Positions 53,467 through 63,470 of a DNA stretch of 64,000 nucleotides are shown here, one piece after another (position 1 is the first letter of the stretch; each line of letters starts with the position of its first letter). Origin of the DNA: Paraglaciecola sp. MB-3u-78 (lineage in GTDB: Bacteria > Pseudomonadota > Gammaproteobacteria > Enterobacterales > Alteromonadaceae); the NCBI RefSeq assembly GCF_002835935.1, contig NZ_PJCF01000003.1:248001-312000 (forward strand), given 5' to 3'. The position numbers were made by a program, and so were the translations under genes. Below the pieces are notes generated by a model that saw only the letters and a list, made by a program, of their open reading frames with translations, was not told the origin of the DNA and made no database searches.

Positions 53467-55217
53467 CTGACATTGATCAGACCAAATTGAATAATTTCTA
53501 TTTATAATATTTCCCACAAGATCGCGGGTTTAGTACAATATCACCTCAACTTTTGAGGGTGAAATCACAATGAAAATCAAACGGTTAGACCACCATGGCA
53601 TTGTTGCTGGCGTTATCGACGACTTAAACATGGTGCCTTTGTTAGATAAGCATTTGCCGCAAGATGATCTTCAAGAAATTAGCCCGGGCGAGGCGATAAA
53701 GGGCATGATAATGAATGGCCTGGGGTTTTGTAATCGCCCTTTGACGCTTAGCCCTCAGTTTTTTGCCAATCTCCCGATGGAGCATCTATTTCGTGAAGGC
53801 GTTGAGGCATCTCACTTTAATCGCCATAAACTAGGCCGAACACTGGACCAATGTTATGACTTTGGTTGTGAAAGTCTGTTTTCCTTGGTATCGCATCAGG
53901 CCTGCGAAATAGAGGCTGTAGATTGCCAGTTTAAATCCCTTGATACCACAAGTCATTCGTTAACCGGCGAGTATGCGCATGATGAGGAAGGCTGTGACGA
54001 GCATGTTATCAGAATTACACACGGTCATAGCAAAGCGCATCGCCCTGATTTAAAACAAGTTGTACAAGAAATGATTGTCAGTCAAGACGGAGGAATACCC
54101 TTGGCCGTTAAAAATTGGGATGGTAATAGCGCTGATACAAAAGTGTTTAAAGAGCGCGCTAAGGCGCTGGTCAAGATGGTGAAAACTGCGCCCAAGCCTA
54201 ACTACTTGGTCGCTGACTGTAAGCTTTACCATAAAGACAATGCTGAGTTCTTATCGCAACTGACGTTTATTACGCTTATCCCGTCCACTATTAAACTAGA
54301 AAAAACACTCATTACAGAAGCCCTAACTGCGCAAGAATGGACGACTATTGATGACAACTACCAGTACACAGTGAATGAAGTAGAGCACATGGATATTAAA
54401 CAGCGCTGGATAGTCGTCAATTCAAAAGCCGCAGGTGAGCGTGCAACAAAAACGATTGGCAGACAAGCCGACCGCGCCAAGGAAAAATTAGACAAAGAGT
54501 TATTTCATTTGCAAGCCCAGCGCTTCACTTGCAAAGAGGACGCACTGAAGTCGTTGGCCGCGCTTAACAAGCGACAAAAGTATCACCAACTGACTGAGCT
54601 TAACTGCATAGCACACAAGGTTTACGAGGGAAAAGGCCGACCTAAAAAAGATGCACCAGTCAAACAAATTGTATGGCAAACGAGCGCGGTGGTTGAGCTA
54701 AATGATAAAGCAATTCAACATGCTATTGAACAAAAATCATGCTTTATACTCGCCACAAATGCCGACGAAAAAGCGCTATCACCTGAGGGAATTCTGCATC
54801 ATTACAAGGCGCAATCGGTGGTAGAAAGAGGGTTTAGATTCCTAAAAGACCCACTGTTTTTTGTGTCATCCTTGTTCATCAAAAAGCCTAGTCGTATCGA
54901 CGCATTGTTAATGATCATGACCTTATCTTTATTGGTTTACTCAATCGCGCAACGACGCATGCGCGCGAGCATGAAAAAAGCCAATGAAACCATCCCAAAC
55001 CAGATTAACATACCCTCTGCTACCCCCACACTGCGCTGGGTGTTTCAATGCTTCGAGGGTATCAACCTCGTTCAGCCTGAAGAAACCTATGATAAAACAA
55101 GCACTTACTTAGATGGATTCGATAAACTAAGGACAAAAATCATTAATTTGATTGGAGGCCATTCGCTGCATTTGTATAATATTCAAAAAAGTAGCGTGGG
55201 GGTCTGATCAATGTCAG
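53467..55217 (+). mobile_element. Intact IS1634-family insertion sequence with target duplication
   Basis: 1,751 bp bounded by perfect 17-bp terminal inverted repeats (CTGACATTGATCAGACC at 53467-53483 and its complement at 55201-55217). The hexamer TTGGTT occurs on both sides (53461-53466 and 55218-55223), a 6-bp target-site duplication. One intact transposase gene fills the element. Confidence 0.92.
53570..55207 (+). CDS. IS1634-family transposase
   Basis: A 545-residue DDE transposase. The N-terminal region (LDHHGIVAGVIDDLNMVPLLDKHLP) matches the DUF4277 domain found at the start of this family. The catalytic core includes LDTTSHSLTGEY, YLVADCKLY and VVERGFRFLKDP with the conserved Glu. 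The frame is open from end to end, and the stop overlaps the right terminal repeat. Together with perfect ends and target duplication this suggests a recent, potentially active copy. Confidence 0.92.
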   Translation: MKIKRLDHHGIVAGVIDDLNMVPLLDKHLPQDDLQEISPGEAIKGMIMNGLGFCNRPLTLSPQFFANLPMEHLFREGVEASHFNRHKLGRTLDQCYDFGCESLFSLVSHQACEIEAVDCQFKSLDTTSHSLTGEYAHDEEGCDEHVIRITHGHSKAHRPDLKQVVQEMIVSQDGGIPLAVKNWDGNSADTKVFKERAKALVKMVKTAPKPNYLVADCKLYHKDNAEFLSQLTFITLIPSTIKLEKTLITEALTAQEWTTIDDNYQYTVNEVEHMDIKQRWIVVNSKAAGERATKTIGRQADRAKEKLDKELFHLQAQRFTCKEDALKSLAALNKRQKYHQLTELNCIAHKVYEGKGRPKKDAPVKQIVWQTSAVVELNDKAIQHAIEQKSCFILATNADEKALSPEGILHHYKAQSVVERGFRFLKDPLFFVSSLFIKKPSRIDALLMIMTLSLLVYSIAQRRMRASMKKANETIPNQINIPSATPTLRWVFQCFEGINLVQPEETYDKTSTYLDGFDKLRTKIINLIGGHSLHLYNIQKSSVGV

Positions 55218-55437
55218 TTGGTTCGCTGTGATTCTCATTTGTGGTGAAATGGATTTAATATTAATAGGACCGGTTTGAGCGAATTATAGACACACAGAAA
55301 GTTGGGAAGTACGCCAAAGCGGACAAGGCGGTAAAAGACTTAATATCCAACCCTTCCAGAGTTTGACGCTCTCGGTCAATAATACCCTGCTGAATGTTAC
55401 CCATTGATTTCGATCTATATTCCGGATCTTTTAGTAC
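55218..55437. other. Short intergenic region after the IS
   Basis: Contains, on the minus strand, TTGTCCGCTTTGGCGTACTT and TCGCTCAAACCGGTCC, related to the repeats at 35,440 and 39,700. A short minus-strand frame MGNIQQGIIDRERQTLEGLD ends in the repeat and may be a gene fragment; I do not recognise it. Confidence 0.4.
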
Positions 55438-57321
55438 TTATTTTATAAGATTGACAAGTTCAGCAGCCCCTAGGATTGATGGGTGATTATCATCAAAATA
55501 CAGCGGTATCCCATTCCTGACAGCAAAGCACTTTTTCTCATCACAAAACACATCTTGAGGCCGCAGCAAATGTACATTTTTTGGGTAATTAGCATTATCA
55601 AAATGATGAATGAAGTATTTATTTCTCTCTCTATACCAAGATAAGTCTGTACCATAAATATTAACTAGACTGCTATTTTTTAAATATGAAAAACCTATCA
55701 GTTGTTTTATGTCGCGCTGTAACTCTGGTATAGGATAAAAAACATAAACATTATCTTTACTTGCAGCAAGCTCAATGATCAACTCATCAATTTTCTTTGT
55801 CATTCGTATGACTTCATCACCTATTAATTTGTGGTTTAATTTTGGGTAGTAGTAAGCATTTCCTCCAAGCATAGTAGAAGTAAATCTATGATTAAATACG
55901 ATATTTCTTATTTTCTTATTATTTAAAATATAACTTACAGTTTCGTTATACCACTTTGAACATTCACTAAACGCATGATTTTCTAAGTAAGATGGCCTAC
56001 AACCAGAAAAGCTAAAATGTTTTAGACCTATATCTGCCGTTTGCAGTTTTTTTGCTAATGCATATGCAATTTCTATCGAGTGACTGTCGCCAAAAGTTGC
56101 CCACGTTATATTTGAACCAAAATACTCACAAGATTGAGCGGGTATTTGATATTGATTAATGTGGCACTTATTTCTATATGGACTTGCTTGCGATGCATTT
56201 AATAAATATTGATATTCAGAAGAAGCTAGCTTCATAAAACCATTTTGTATAAATATAACTTGACCTGCTACACCAACAAGTAAAGCCATATACATAGGCT
56301 TACATTTTAAATAGGTAAATAAATTGCCAAAATCATTCCTAAATTTAACTTTTTCAATATATCTATTGCTCAGATACCCTAATAATACTGACAACGCAAT
56401 ACCTAGATAAATGAACGTAACACTTAATGAAAAGTAATAAATAGCGACAACTAACGGCCAGTGCCATAGATATATTGAATAAGACCAAGCCCCAATTTTT
56501 TGGGAAACTACATTGCTAGTGATAAAGCTATCATTTCGTTGGGCTTGGATTATCAGGAACGAACCTAAAACTGGGAAAAATGCTAAATAACCTGGCCAAG
56601 GGTTATCTTTTGATATTAAGAGATAAGAACTAATAATTAAAGTTAAGCCAAACCACTCTAATAGTTTTTTCCTTTTCTCCGTTAGAGTAAAAGGGTATAG
56701 GTAAGCAATGCCTCCAATCATCATTTCCCACGCTCTGGTAGGTAGCAGGTAATATGAAGCGTCAGGCCATTTGTAAGTGGCGATAACGCAAAAGATAAAG
56801 CCTAAGGCCGTTCCAAGTAGAACCGTTGCTTTCATCGCCTTTACAGGCATAAACTTGCTCATCACGACAAGTACTAGCGGATAGATTATATAGAATTGCC
56901 ATTCAGCTGATAATGACCAAGTATGCAATAGCCATTTTTCGTGTGAAGTAGCATCAAAATAGCCTGATTCTTTCCAATAGGTAATATTGGAAAAAAAACC
57001 AATACTGCTGCCTACGTGCTTACCTAAAGCTTTATAATCAAAGGGGGTTAGATAAAACCACCCGAACACTAGCAATACCAAACAAAGCGCCGCTAAGGCA
57101 GGAATAATTCTATTTGCACGAGCGACATAAAACTTCAAAATAGAAAATTTTTCTTGTTCTATTCCCCTAAATATTATGCCAGTCATTAAAAACCCTGAAA
57201 TAACAAAAAATACATCTACCCCTGCAAAACCGCCGGGGATCCAAGATGCATTAAAGTGGAATAACACCACAGATATAACTGCAATAGCTCTAAGGCCATT
57301 TATGTCCTTTCTAAACTGCAT
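55438..57321 (-). CDS. OafA/YrhL-type O-acyltransferase with C-terminal SGNH domain
   Basis: A 627-residue membrane enzyme. The N-terminal acyltransferase-3 domain (about ten helices, residues 1-360) has RKDINGLRAIAVISVVLFHF, GGFAGVDVFFVISGFLM and HTWSLSAEWQFYIIYPL. A C-terminal periplasmic SGNH hydrolase-like domain (about 395-627) has GDSHSIEIAYA and the catalytic Asp/His in FDDNHPSILGA. Such proteins acetylate O-antigen or other surface glycans. No glycan gene cluster is adjacent. The coding DNA is distinctly AT-rich compared with the housekeeping region, which fits acquisition by transfer. AAGGAATTACAAG precedes the ATG. Confidence 0.9.
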   Translation of the reverse strand: MQFRKDINGLRAIAVISVVLFHFNASWIPGGFAGVDVFFVISGFLMTGIIFRGIEQEKFSILKFYVARANRIIPALAALCLVLLVFGWFYLTPFDYKALGKHVGSSIGFFSNITYWKESGYFDATSHEKWLLHTWSLSAEWQFYIIYPLVLVVMSKFMPVKAMKATVLLGTALGFIFCVIATYKWPDASYYLLPTRAWEMMIGGIAYLYPFTLTEKRKKLLEWFGLTLIISSYLLISKDNPWPGYLAFFPVLGSFLIIQAQRNDSFITSNVVSQKIGAWSYSIYLWHWPLVVAIYYFSLSVTFIYLGIALSVLLGYLSNRYIEKVKFRNDFGNLFTYLKCKPMYMALLVGVAGQVIFIQNGFMKLASSEYQYLLNASQASPYRNKCHINQYQIPAQSCEYFGSNITWATFGDSHSIEIAYALAKKLQTADIGLKHFSFSGCRPSYLENHAFSECSKWYNETVSYILNNKKIRNIVFNHRFTSTMLGGNAYYYPKLNHKLIGDEVIRMTKKIDELIIELAASKDNVYVFYPIPELQRDIKQLIGFSYLKNSSLVNIYGTDLSWYRERNKYFIHHFDNANYPKNVHLLRPQDVFCDEKKCFAVRNGIPLYFDDNHPSILGAAELVNLIK

Positions 57322-57943
57322 CTTGTAATTCCTTGCTTGTAACTAACCGCATAAACTATGCGGACTCTAAAGATCGCTTATTCTTTTCAGGACATCTAGT
57401 TGATAGGCTGGACGCATAAAAGCCCAGCTCGTTTGTGTATTGATACAACCGGCGTTACAGGTTTTTTCCACCTATTTGCCTGAAATAAAACCTAACGTCT
57501 GAATTGAAATAATGAGATTAAAAGCGAACTAAAGAAATGAACATGAGGATTCAAAACTCCGTTTACTAAAGACGCCATTTTTAGGCACTAAATCTTAATT
57601 TCCTGCAAAAATGAAATTACCACTCAGTGAAATTACTTGTCAACTATTTATAGCGTGACCTAAACGCCCAGCTTCACTAACATCGCTTTCTTCCGCATTA
57701 AGTAAAAATAGTAAAAATAAGAGCCCACAAACAGTTTTCGTCAATGTCTGCAAATGGCAACACAGGCGACAGATGGCTTCGAGCGAAGTACATTGGGAAT
57801 CTTGACCTCAATACTGGATTTCGGTCACAAACTCCAAATTTTAATGGTATTTAGCAAAGAATTTTGTAGAGGGTTGTTAAATTGGAGAATGTATAGGAGT
57901 AGAAGTTACGCTTGCTGAACGAAGTTCATATCAAAGATTTTCG
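57322..57943. other. Long intergenic stretch without a recognised feature
   Basis: About 620 bases separating divergent genes. Stop codons are frequent in all frames and I see no RNA gene, terminator or recognised repeat. It probably contains the promoters of both flanking genes. Confidence 0.4.
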
Positions 57944-58555
57944 ATGCAACAAATAGAGTCTGCGCAAAACAAATTTGGCAGTGATTTACTTGAAGCTACT
58001 GATACTAGCTTACCATTAGAGATAGGTCTGATTTTCGAAGATGGTATCGCTGTTGATAGCAATAATTATAATGATACATTGTCCGAAATAGCCTCTTTGA
58101 TAAATACAGTATCAGCATCAATGAGTCGGCATTCGATTGAGCTAATGGTTAGGACAGAAACAGACCTAAAGGATAGTAAGCAGCGCAAACATATCTGTCC
58201 TCAACTTCCAAATTTTCTCCAATACATTCAATTATTCAATGATGGACATAAAGCTTCTGTTGTGACGGGCAATAGAGGATGCCTTCTAGAGAATTTCACA
58301 GAGGATAATTTATTTCCTGTGCTACATAGGAAGCATAAAGCCCTTTTGGGTTACGCTAAATGTGACGAGCACTGGTTGGTTATTGTTTCTGGACAGGCTC
58401 CTCCTCTGTTTGTAGAGCATGATACAGCGCCGAACTTAAGTCTTCCGTCGATAGCAACTAATTTTAGCGAGCTTAAGATGAACCTTCCGATAGCTTCATC
58501 TTTTGATAAGGTTTATTTCTTTAAGTGTCCCACAGAGGCTATCTTACTCACATAA
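57944..58555 (+). CDS. Unrecognised ORF, 203 residues
   Basis: An open frame of 203 residues with a plausible soluble composition: IEIGLIFEDG-like strands near the start, and paired Cys/His residues later (HICPQLPNF, GNRGCLLENF, GYAKCDEHWLVIVSG, VYFFKCPTEA). The in-frame sequence upstream (VEVTLAERSSYQRFS) also looks coding but contains no usual start codon after the previous stop, so the gene may be truncated at its 5' end. It has no operon partner and no recognised domain. Real coding status is likely but not certain. Confidence 0.5.
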   Translation: MQQIESAQNKFGSDLLEATDTSLPLEIGLIFEDGIAVDSNNYNDTLSEIASLINTVSASMSRHSIELMVRTETDLKDSKQRKHICPQLPNFLQYIQLFNDGHKASVVTGNRGCLLENFTEDNLFPVLHRKHKALLGYAKCDEHWLVIVSGQAPPLFVEHDTAPNLSLPSIATNFSELKMNLPIASSFDKVYFFKCPTEAILLT

Positions 58556-58911
58556 AACTTAACCTGTGATATGGGGTACGCATTGTTAATGTCAGCTAAT
58601 GGCACAAAGTGCTCCGTCGCCTCCAGTGAAATTCATACCACCACAACTGAGAATATAGGGCGCTTATCTCATGTTAAGTGATAATGAATACATAATCTCT
58701 ATTCTCAATAAGGTGAATAGCCCTTTAAAACCGCGCAAGTCTTATCTCAACAAAAATGAGGATCCACATATGTTGTGTAGGATCGCTTATTCGATGAAAT
58801 GGGCGTCTTGGATGGATTAAAAATAAAGGAGGGGACTTGGTTAATTAGATTGCGATGTAACCCAGAAATATAAGCTATGGGTTACATCGCAATGTAAAAA
58901 ATTTATATATG
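58556..58911. other. Intergenic region with a perfect 15-bp palindrome
   Basis: No gene supported. It holds an inverted repeat, ATTGCGATGTAACCC at 58849-58863 and its complement at 58879-58893, with a 15-base loop, 19 bp from the end of the SnoaL-like gene. It could terminate that operon, though no T-tract follows on the minus strand. Confidence 0.6.
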
Positions 58912-59379
58912 TTAAAAATTAAGTTCAGACAGACTCGGGTGATCATCTGGGCGTCGACCTTGTGGCCAATGAAATTTGCGTTCGCTTTCTGCAATGGCTA
59001 GGTCGTTAATACAGGCGAACCGATTGCGCATTAAACCGTCGCCATCAAATTCCCAGTTTTCATTGCCGTAGGAACGAAACCAGTTACCGTTTTCGTCGTG
59101 CCATTCGTAAGCGTACCGCACCGCTATTCGATTATCAGTAAATGCCCAAAGTTCTTTGATTAACCGATACTCTTTTTCTTTGGCCCATTTTTCGGTGAGA
59201 AATGTTCGTGCTTCTTCTCGGGAATGAATAAAGGTTGAACGATTTCGCCATTGTGTGTCGGGGGTATAGGCCAATGCGACTTTTTCAGGATTACGACTGT
59301 TCCAGCCATCTTCGGCAAGGCGCACTTTTTGGCGAGCCGTTTCTTCGGTGAACGGCGGTAGTGGTGGTCGTGTTTGCAT
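58912..59379 (-). CDS. SnoaL-like (DUF1348) NTF2-fold protein
   Basis: A 155-residue protein: [61 protein letters not shown], and [20 protein letters not shown]. This is the DUF1348 pattern of the NTF2/SnoaL superfamily, small single-domain proteins with a hydrophobic pocket. The start at 59379 follows AAGGA; an upstream TTG is not conserved. It lies 47 bp downstream of the oxidoreductase gene on the same strand and probably shares its transcript. Its ligand is unknown. Confidence 0.87.
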   Translation of the reverse strand: MQTRPPLPPFTEETARQKVRLAEDGWNSRNPEKVALAYTPDTQWRNRSTFIHSREEARTFLTEKWAKEKEYRLIKELWAFTDNRIAVRYAYEWHDENGNWFRSYGNENWEFDGDGLMRNRFACINDLAIAESERKFHWPQGRRPDDHPSLSELNF

Positions 59380-59426
59380 AATATAGTGTTCCTTTATCAA
59401 TGGGCTATAGGTAAGTGTTGTAATAC

Positions 59427-61559
59427 TTATAAATCAATTTCAACTGTGCTGATTTGATTCGAATTTTGTTCATTGTTATCTAGCTCAGTGCTTTCTTTTT
59501 TTGGTACTGCACAGCAGATTAATATCTCGCCTTTTGCTGGCGTAGCTTTAGGTTTGCTGCGGTAGGTGATTGAGCCTGATAGCAGTTTCACCGCACAGGA
59601 GCCGCAAGCGCCAGTACGGCAACCAAAACTCGGTGTGAGCCCATGTTGTTCTGCTGTTTCTAACAGTGTGGTATCACCTGCGTTCCATCTTTGTTCAAAG
59701 CCCGACTTAGCGAATTTTATGGCCGCTTCATCGGCTTCGTTTTCTGCTGGTGGCAACACAGACTCATTATCGACTTGGCGAATGAGTGCTGCTGGGCCAA
59801 ATGCTTCGGCAAAAATACGAGCATCACTTACACCTAAACTGCGAATTGCAGCATAGAGTACCTGCATAAACGCAGATGGACCACATAGGTAAAAATCATA
59901 ATCGTCGAGGGCTAATATTTGTCGAAGTGTATCGGCGCTGATGTAATCACTTCCATTAAAATCAACGCCTATTTTTTCCTGTTCTTTGGGTTGAGTAATA
60001 AAAGAGTAATAACGGATTTTACCGTTGGCTTGTTTCTCGGCATCACGGAAACTATCGGCAAACGCTCGCCGTTGGGTAGTTTGTGCAGCGTGTAATATGG
60101 TTAATGGTCTTAGATGACGAGTACGCTTAGCTTCATTGAGAATGTGTGACGTCATGGCCATCATAGGCGTAATGCCAACGCCCGCAGCAATTAATACGGC
60201 TGGGCGTTTTTCTGCTGCATCAATACAAAAGTCACCAGTAGGTGCTTTGGCTTCAATTACATCGCCAACGCGCACTGTGTCGTGTAGGTATTGTGAAATA
60301 GTGCCATTAGTATCCCGTTTAACCGAAATACGGTAATAGGGTTTGTCTGGAGCAGATGAGACAGTGTAGGTTCTAATAACAGCTGCGTTTGCATCAGGCG
60401 GTGTAAGGCGCACAGTCAAAAATTGCCCCGCTTTTGAAGAGGTCAATGGCTTGCCTTCCTTCGGTTCTAAATAAAAAGAACGAATAACATCACTCTCATC
60501 TTCAATGCGTTTTACGGTGTAGGCTAACCACGACTCCCGTGCAGCTTCAGCAGCCAACGTGGCATTTGCTTGCTGCCAACCTCCGGCCATTAATGTGTTA
60601 GGTGAATACTCATTAAACGATGCACGAAAAGGCAATGCCTTTTTTAATGTAACGCCGTGGTCGAGTATAAAACGCCATGCGCGCTCGGCACCTTTAAATG
60701 CGGTAACTTCTGGTTCGTCTTCCCATAATAATTTGACTGTACCGGTTAGCATTATTAAGTCGCCAGTGGAAAAGTCAATAAACACTAAGCCCGCTTTAGG
60801 GTTAACTAAAAAGTTACCTAGTGTGTTGAAATGATAGTTGCCTGAGTAATCAGGAATAGTCAGTGTATTACCTGCTACTTTCACAAAACCAGGGCGCCCA
60901 CCACGGTGTGATACATCGACGCCTTCTAGTTCTGGACGGTCTTTGGCTGGCACATAACTAGACACAAAAAAGGTGTCTGCACCACGAATTAATTCACTCA
61001 CTTCATGACTTAGTTTAGTAAAATTTTGTATATTATTGGGATCTTTAGTTACCTGAGTTTTTTCATTAAATTTAATACTACGACTCTGTATATATTGTGG
61101 GCAATTGCCAAATGATTGGTCAACAGATATTGAAAAATGCGTTGCACTAGTATGCTGTACTCGACCATTAACTCGGTTGCGACGACGAGAATTCATTTCT
61201 ATACCGAGTAAACCTAAGGGGCTACCCTCTTTTTTTAATTGTGGTGTAATAGGGTCACCGAAGATTGCAGATACTCTCATGGTTAATGTCGTCGGGTCAG
61301 GCGAACTTATAAAACCAGGCTGTCCCGAAAGCACCGACGCCCAAGGCCAGCCTTGTGCATCAACACTGCCTGCAATAATAAAAGGCAGTTGTTGGTAAAA
61401 CTCTCGGTGTTGTTCTGGCATATATGAACGTATTGCACGCTTCCCAAAATTTTCCATCGCTTCACGCTTGCCCACACGAGTTTGAATTTCCTGCTCACCA
61501 GAATGAAATGGCGATAGGTTGGTTTTTTGATCGGTTTTATCGCGAGTCTCGTTTTGCAT
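59427..61559 (-). CDS. Fused FMN-binding/ferredoxin reductase/2Fe-2S oxidoreductase
   Basis: About 710 residues in three parts. The N-terminal half (about 45-330) is a pyridoxamine-5'-phosphate-oxidase-like FMN split barrel ([20 protein letters not shown]). The next part (about 345-590) is a ferredoxin-NADP reductase module ([49 protein letters not shown]). The C-terminal domain (about 610-690) is a plant-type ferredoxin with 2Fe-2S ligands CRTGACGSC and a later Cys. It resembles NAD(P)H-driven reductases, but the electron acceptor is unknown. A GST and a SnoaL-like gene flank it. Confidence 0.9.
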   Translation of the reverse strand: MQNETRDKTDQKTNLSPFHSGEQEIQTRVGKREAMENFGKRAIRSYMPEQHREFYQQLPFIIAGSVDAQGWPWASVLSGQPGFISSPDPTTLTMRVSAIFGDPITPQLKKEGSPLGLLGIEMNSRRRNRVNGRVQHTSATHFSISVDQSFGNCPQYIQSRSIKFNEKTQVTKDPNNIQNFTKLSHEVSELIRGADTFFVSSYVPAKDRPELEGVDVSHRGGRPGFVKVAGNTLTIPDYSGNYHFNTLGNFLVNPKAGLVFIDFSTGDLIMLTGTVKLLWEDEPEVTAFKGAERAWRFILDHGVTLKKALPFRASFNEYSPNTLMAGGWQQANATLAAEAARESWLAYTVKRIEDESDVIRSFYLEPKEGKPLTSSKAGQFLTVRLTPPDANAAVIRTYTVSSAPDKPYYRISVKRDTNGTISQYLHDTVRVGDVIEAKAPTGDFCIDAAEKRPAVLIAAGVGITPMMAMTSHILNEAKRTRHLRPLTILHAAQTTQRRAFADSFRDAEKQANGKIRYYSFITQPKEQEKIGVDFNGSDYISADTLRQILALDDYDFYLCGPSAFMQVLYAAIRSLGVSDARIFAEAFGPAALIRQVDNESVLPPAENEADEAAIKFAKSGFEQRWNAGDTTLLETAEQHGLTPSFGCRTGACGSCAVKLLSGSITYRSKPKATPAKGEILICCAVPKKESTELDNNEQNSNQISTVEIDL

Positions 61560-61685
61560 GATAATCATCTCTGTGTGTGGTTTTCGAAAGCGCTGGGTAA
61601 CATCTACTACTACTAGCTCGCAAACCCATCAGCAGGGTGTATTTGTGCTTGATGTGCGAGCTAGTGATCAACTTGTATTAAAGGC

Positions 61686-62306
61686 TTATGCCGCTAACCC
61701 TACTTTGGTGGCTTGCATGGGCACAAAACCTTTCAGGCTTTCAATGTTGGTTAGCCAGCGACGTACATTAGGATAAGGTTCTAATGACACATCACCTTCA
61801 GGTGCATGGGCCACGTAACTGTATATGGCAAAGTCAGCCAGGCTGATTTTATTGGCTACCAAAAAGTCACGGCCAACTAGTTGCTGTTCCAGTTTTATCA
61901 ACGCTTTTTCTGCTGTGGCTTTAGCAAACAGAGGATCGGATGGTGAATTGAATACATTTATAAGTCTCGCCGCGCCTACGCCATAAGAAATTTCACCTGC
62001 AGACATGGCAAGAAAACGATGCATTTCAGCTTCTTGTTGCAGATCCTCAGGGATAAATGCAGGCGCATATTTGCGTGCTAAATAAATGAGGATTGAAATT
62101 GAGTCATGCACAATGGCATCTCCATCTTCAATAACGGGCACTACTCCCAAAGGATTAAGACTGAGAAATGGTGCTTGTTTATGTTCTCCCGCTGGGAGAT
62201 CAACGTGGACAATTTGGTGCGCAATACCTGCAACACTTGCGAATAATTGTACTCGATGAGCATGACCCGAAAGTGGGAAGCTGTGAATACGAATGGCATT
62301 TGACAT
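61686..62306 (-). CDS. Glutathione S-transferase
   Basis: A 206-residue protein with a thioredoxin-like N-terminus (IRIHSFPLSGHAHRVQLFAS; LNPLGVVPVIEDGDAIVHDS) and a helical C-terminal domain (RDFLVANKISLADFAIYSYV). The active-site Ser is probably in PLSGH. It is the first gene of a minus-strand set with the FMN/2Fe-2S oxidoreductase and SnoaL-like protein, divergent from a LysR gene. Together they suggest detoxification of an electrophile or quinone, which is inference. Confidence 0.9.
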   Translation of the reverse strand: MSNAIRIHSFPLSGHAHRVQLFASVAGIAHQIVHVDLPAGEHKQAPFLSLNPLGVVPVIEDGDAIVHDSISILIYLARKYAPAFIPEDLQQEAEMHRFLAMSAGEISYGVGAARLINVFNSPSDPLFAKATAEKALIKLEQQLVGRDFLVANKISLADFAIYSYVAHAPEGDVSLEPYPNVRRWLTNIESLKGFVPMQATKVGLAA

Positions 62307-62370
62307 AATGTGTTCCTCTATTGAATGATTACTGGGTGAGAGGAAATAATAGGCACTGCTTGATTTAAAG

Positions 62371-62387
62371 ACAATATACTATATTGT
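62371..62387. promoter_or_regulatory. Perfect palindrome between gst and the LysR gene
   Basis: ACAATATACTATATTGT, 8-1-8 perfect symmetry, in the divergent promoter region 65 bp from the GST start and 51 bp from the LysR start. It is a good candidate operator for the LysR regulator. Confidence 0.65.
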
Positions 62388-62437
62388 TGAAACATTATCT
62401 CCATTATGAATATAATAATTGGCGGCAGGGGATTATT

Positions 62438-63319
62438 GTGGATACGATTGATAGTATGCGTATTTTTGTTGCTGTGGCGGGGCAAAAATCGTTTACCGCG
62501 GGGGCAAAGCAGTTAGGTATTAGCACTAACTTGGCGAGCAAACATGTGCGGCAACTAGAAGTACGTTTGGACGCACAACTGTTCCATCGTACTACTAGGC
62601 GTGTCACTTTAAGTGATACCGGTCTAGCGTATTTTGAGCGCTGTGTGTTATTGCTAGATCAATTTGATGAGTTGGAAGATTTGGTGCATGAGCGTCAATC
62701 TGAATTAGCCGGGCCAATTCGAATTACAGCGCCGACAGGGTTTGGCGCGGGGGAATTGGTAGAGGCAATTCGTCCTTTTCAAATAGCACATCCCAAGGTG
62801 TCTATTAATCTGCATCTCTCCGATCAACATGTGGATATGTTAAATGGAGGTTTTGACCTAGCGATCCGTTTTGGCCCTCTACAAAATTCCACCCTTATCG
62901 CCCGTAAGTTACTCACTATGCGATTAGTGGTGGTGGCATCTCCCGAATATATCCGGGCATTTGGTGAACCACTACATCCAAGTGCACTGTCGACCCATAA
63001 TTGTTTGCGACAAATATCATCATCAGACCCAGAGCATTGGGGATTTACTATAAATGGAAAAATACAAAAATTTCTTGTTAGCGGATCTTTTACTGCAAAT
63101 TCACCTCGTGCCATCGCGAATATGGCGGCAGGGGGATTAGGCATTGGTCGTTGCCCGCTTTACACGGCTGACCCTTTTCTTAAAAGTGGTGAGTTAGTAG
63201 CTTTGTTTGAAGACAAGACCGCAAATGAATTTAATTTATATGCTGTGTACCCTTCGAGTCGCCATTTAACGGTTCGAATTAGGAAGTTGATAGATCACTT
63301 GGTGCAGGTGCTTTTGTGA
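62438..63319 (+). CDS. LysR-family transcriptional regulator
   Basis: A 293-residue regulator. The N-terminal winged helix-turn-helix reads DTIDSMRIFVAVAGQKSFTA, then AKQLGISTNLASKHVRQLE and FHRTTRRVTLSDTG; the effector-binding domain starts near ITAPTGFGAGELV. The start is GTG at 62438, six bases after AGGGG; an upstream ATG at 62384 lies inside the operator-like palindrome and is rejected. It is divergent from gst and probably controls the gst-oxidoreductase-SnoaL genes. Confidence 0.92.
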   Translation: MDTIDSMRIFVAVAGQKSFTAGAKQLGISTNLASKHVRQLEVRLDAQLFHRTTRRVTLSDTGLAYFERCVLLLDQFDELEDLVHERQSELAGPIRITAPTGFGAGELVEAIRPFQIAHPKVSINLHLSDQHVDMLNGGFDLAIRFGPLQNSTLIARKLLTMRLVVVASPEYIRAFGEPLHPSALSTHNCLRQISSSDPEHWGFTINGKIQKFLVSGSFTANSPRAIANMAAGGLGIGRCPLYTADPFLKSGELVALFEDKTANEFNLYAVYPSSRHLTVRIRKLIDHLVQVLL

Positions 63320-63470
63320 TAGTTGTTAACCTGAGATCTGCTTAAGCAATAATTATAGAGTTATGCTCTAGGTCAGTTATATTTAGACATGGCTTGTTTT
63401 CTTTTTAGCAATAAGCCATTAATACTGCGATGCCTTGAGTGCTCGATAAATTAAATATTTATTAGTGGGT

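Noticed and set aside
55225-55400. Short minus-strand frame starting MGNIQQGIIDRERQ as a gene
   Set aside because: It runs into an intergenic repeat within about 30 codons and has no recognised family; it may be a fragment but cannot be supported.
58730-58900. Plus-strand reading with MGVLDGLKIKEGTW as a possible gene fragment
   Set aside because: Too short, no recognised family, and it overlaps the palindrome; not supportable.
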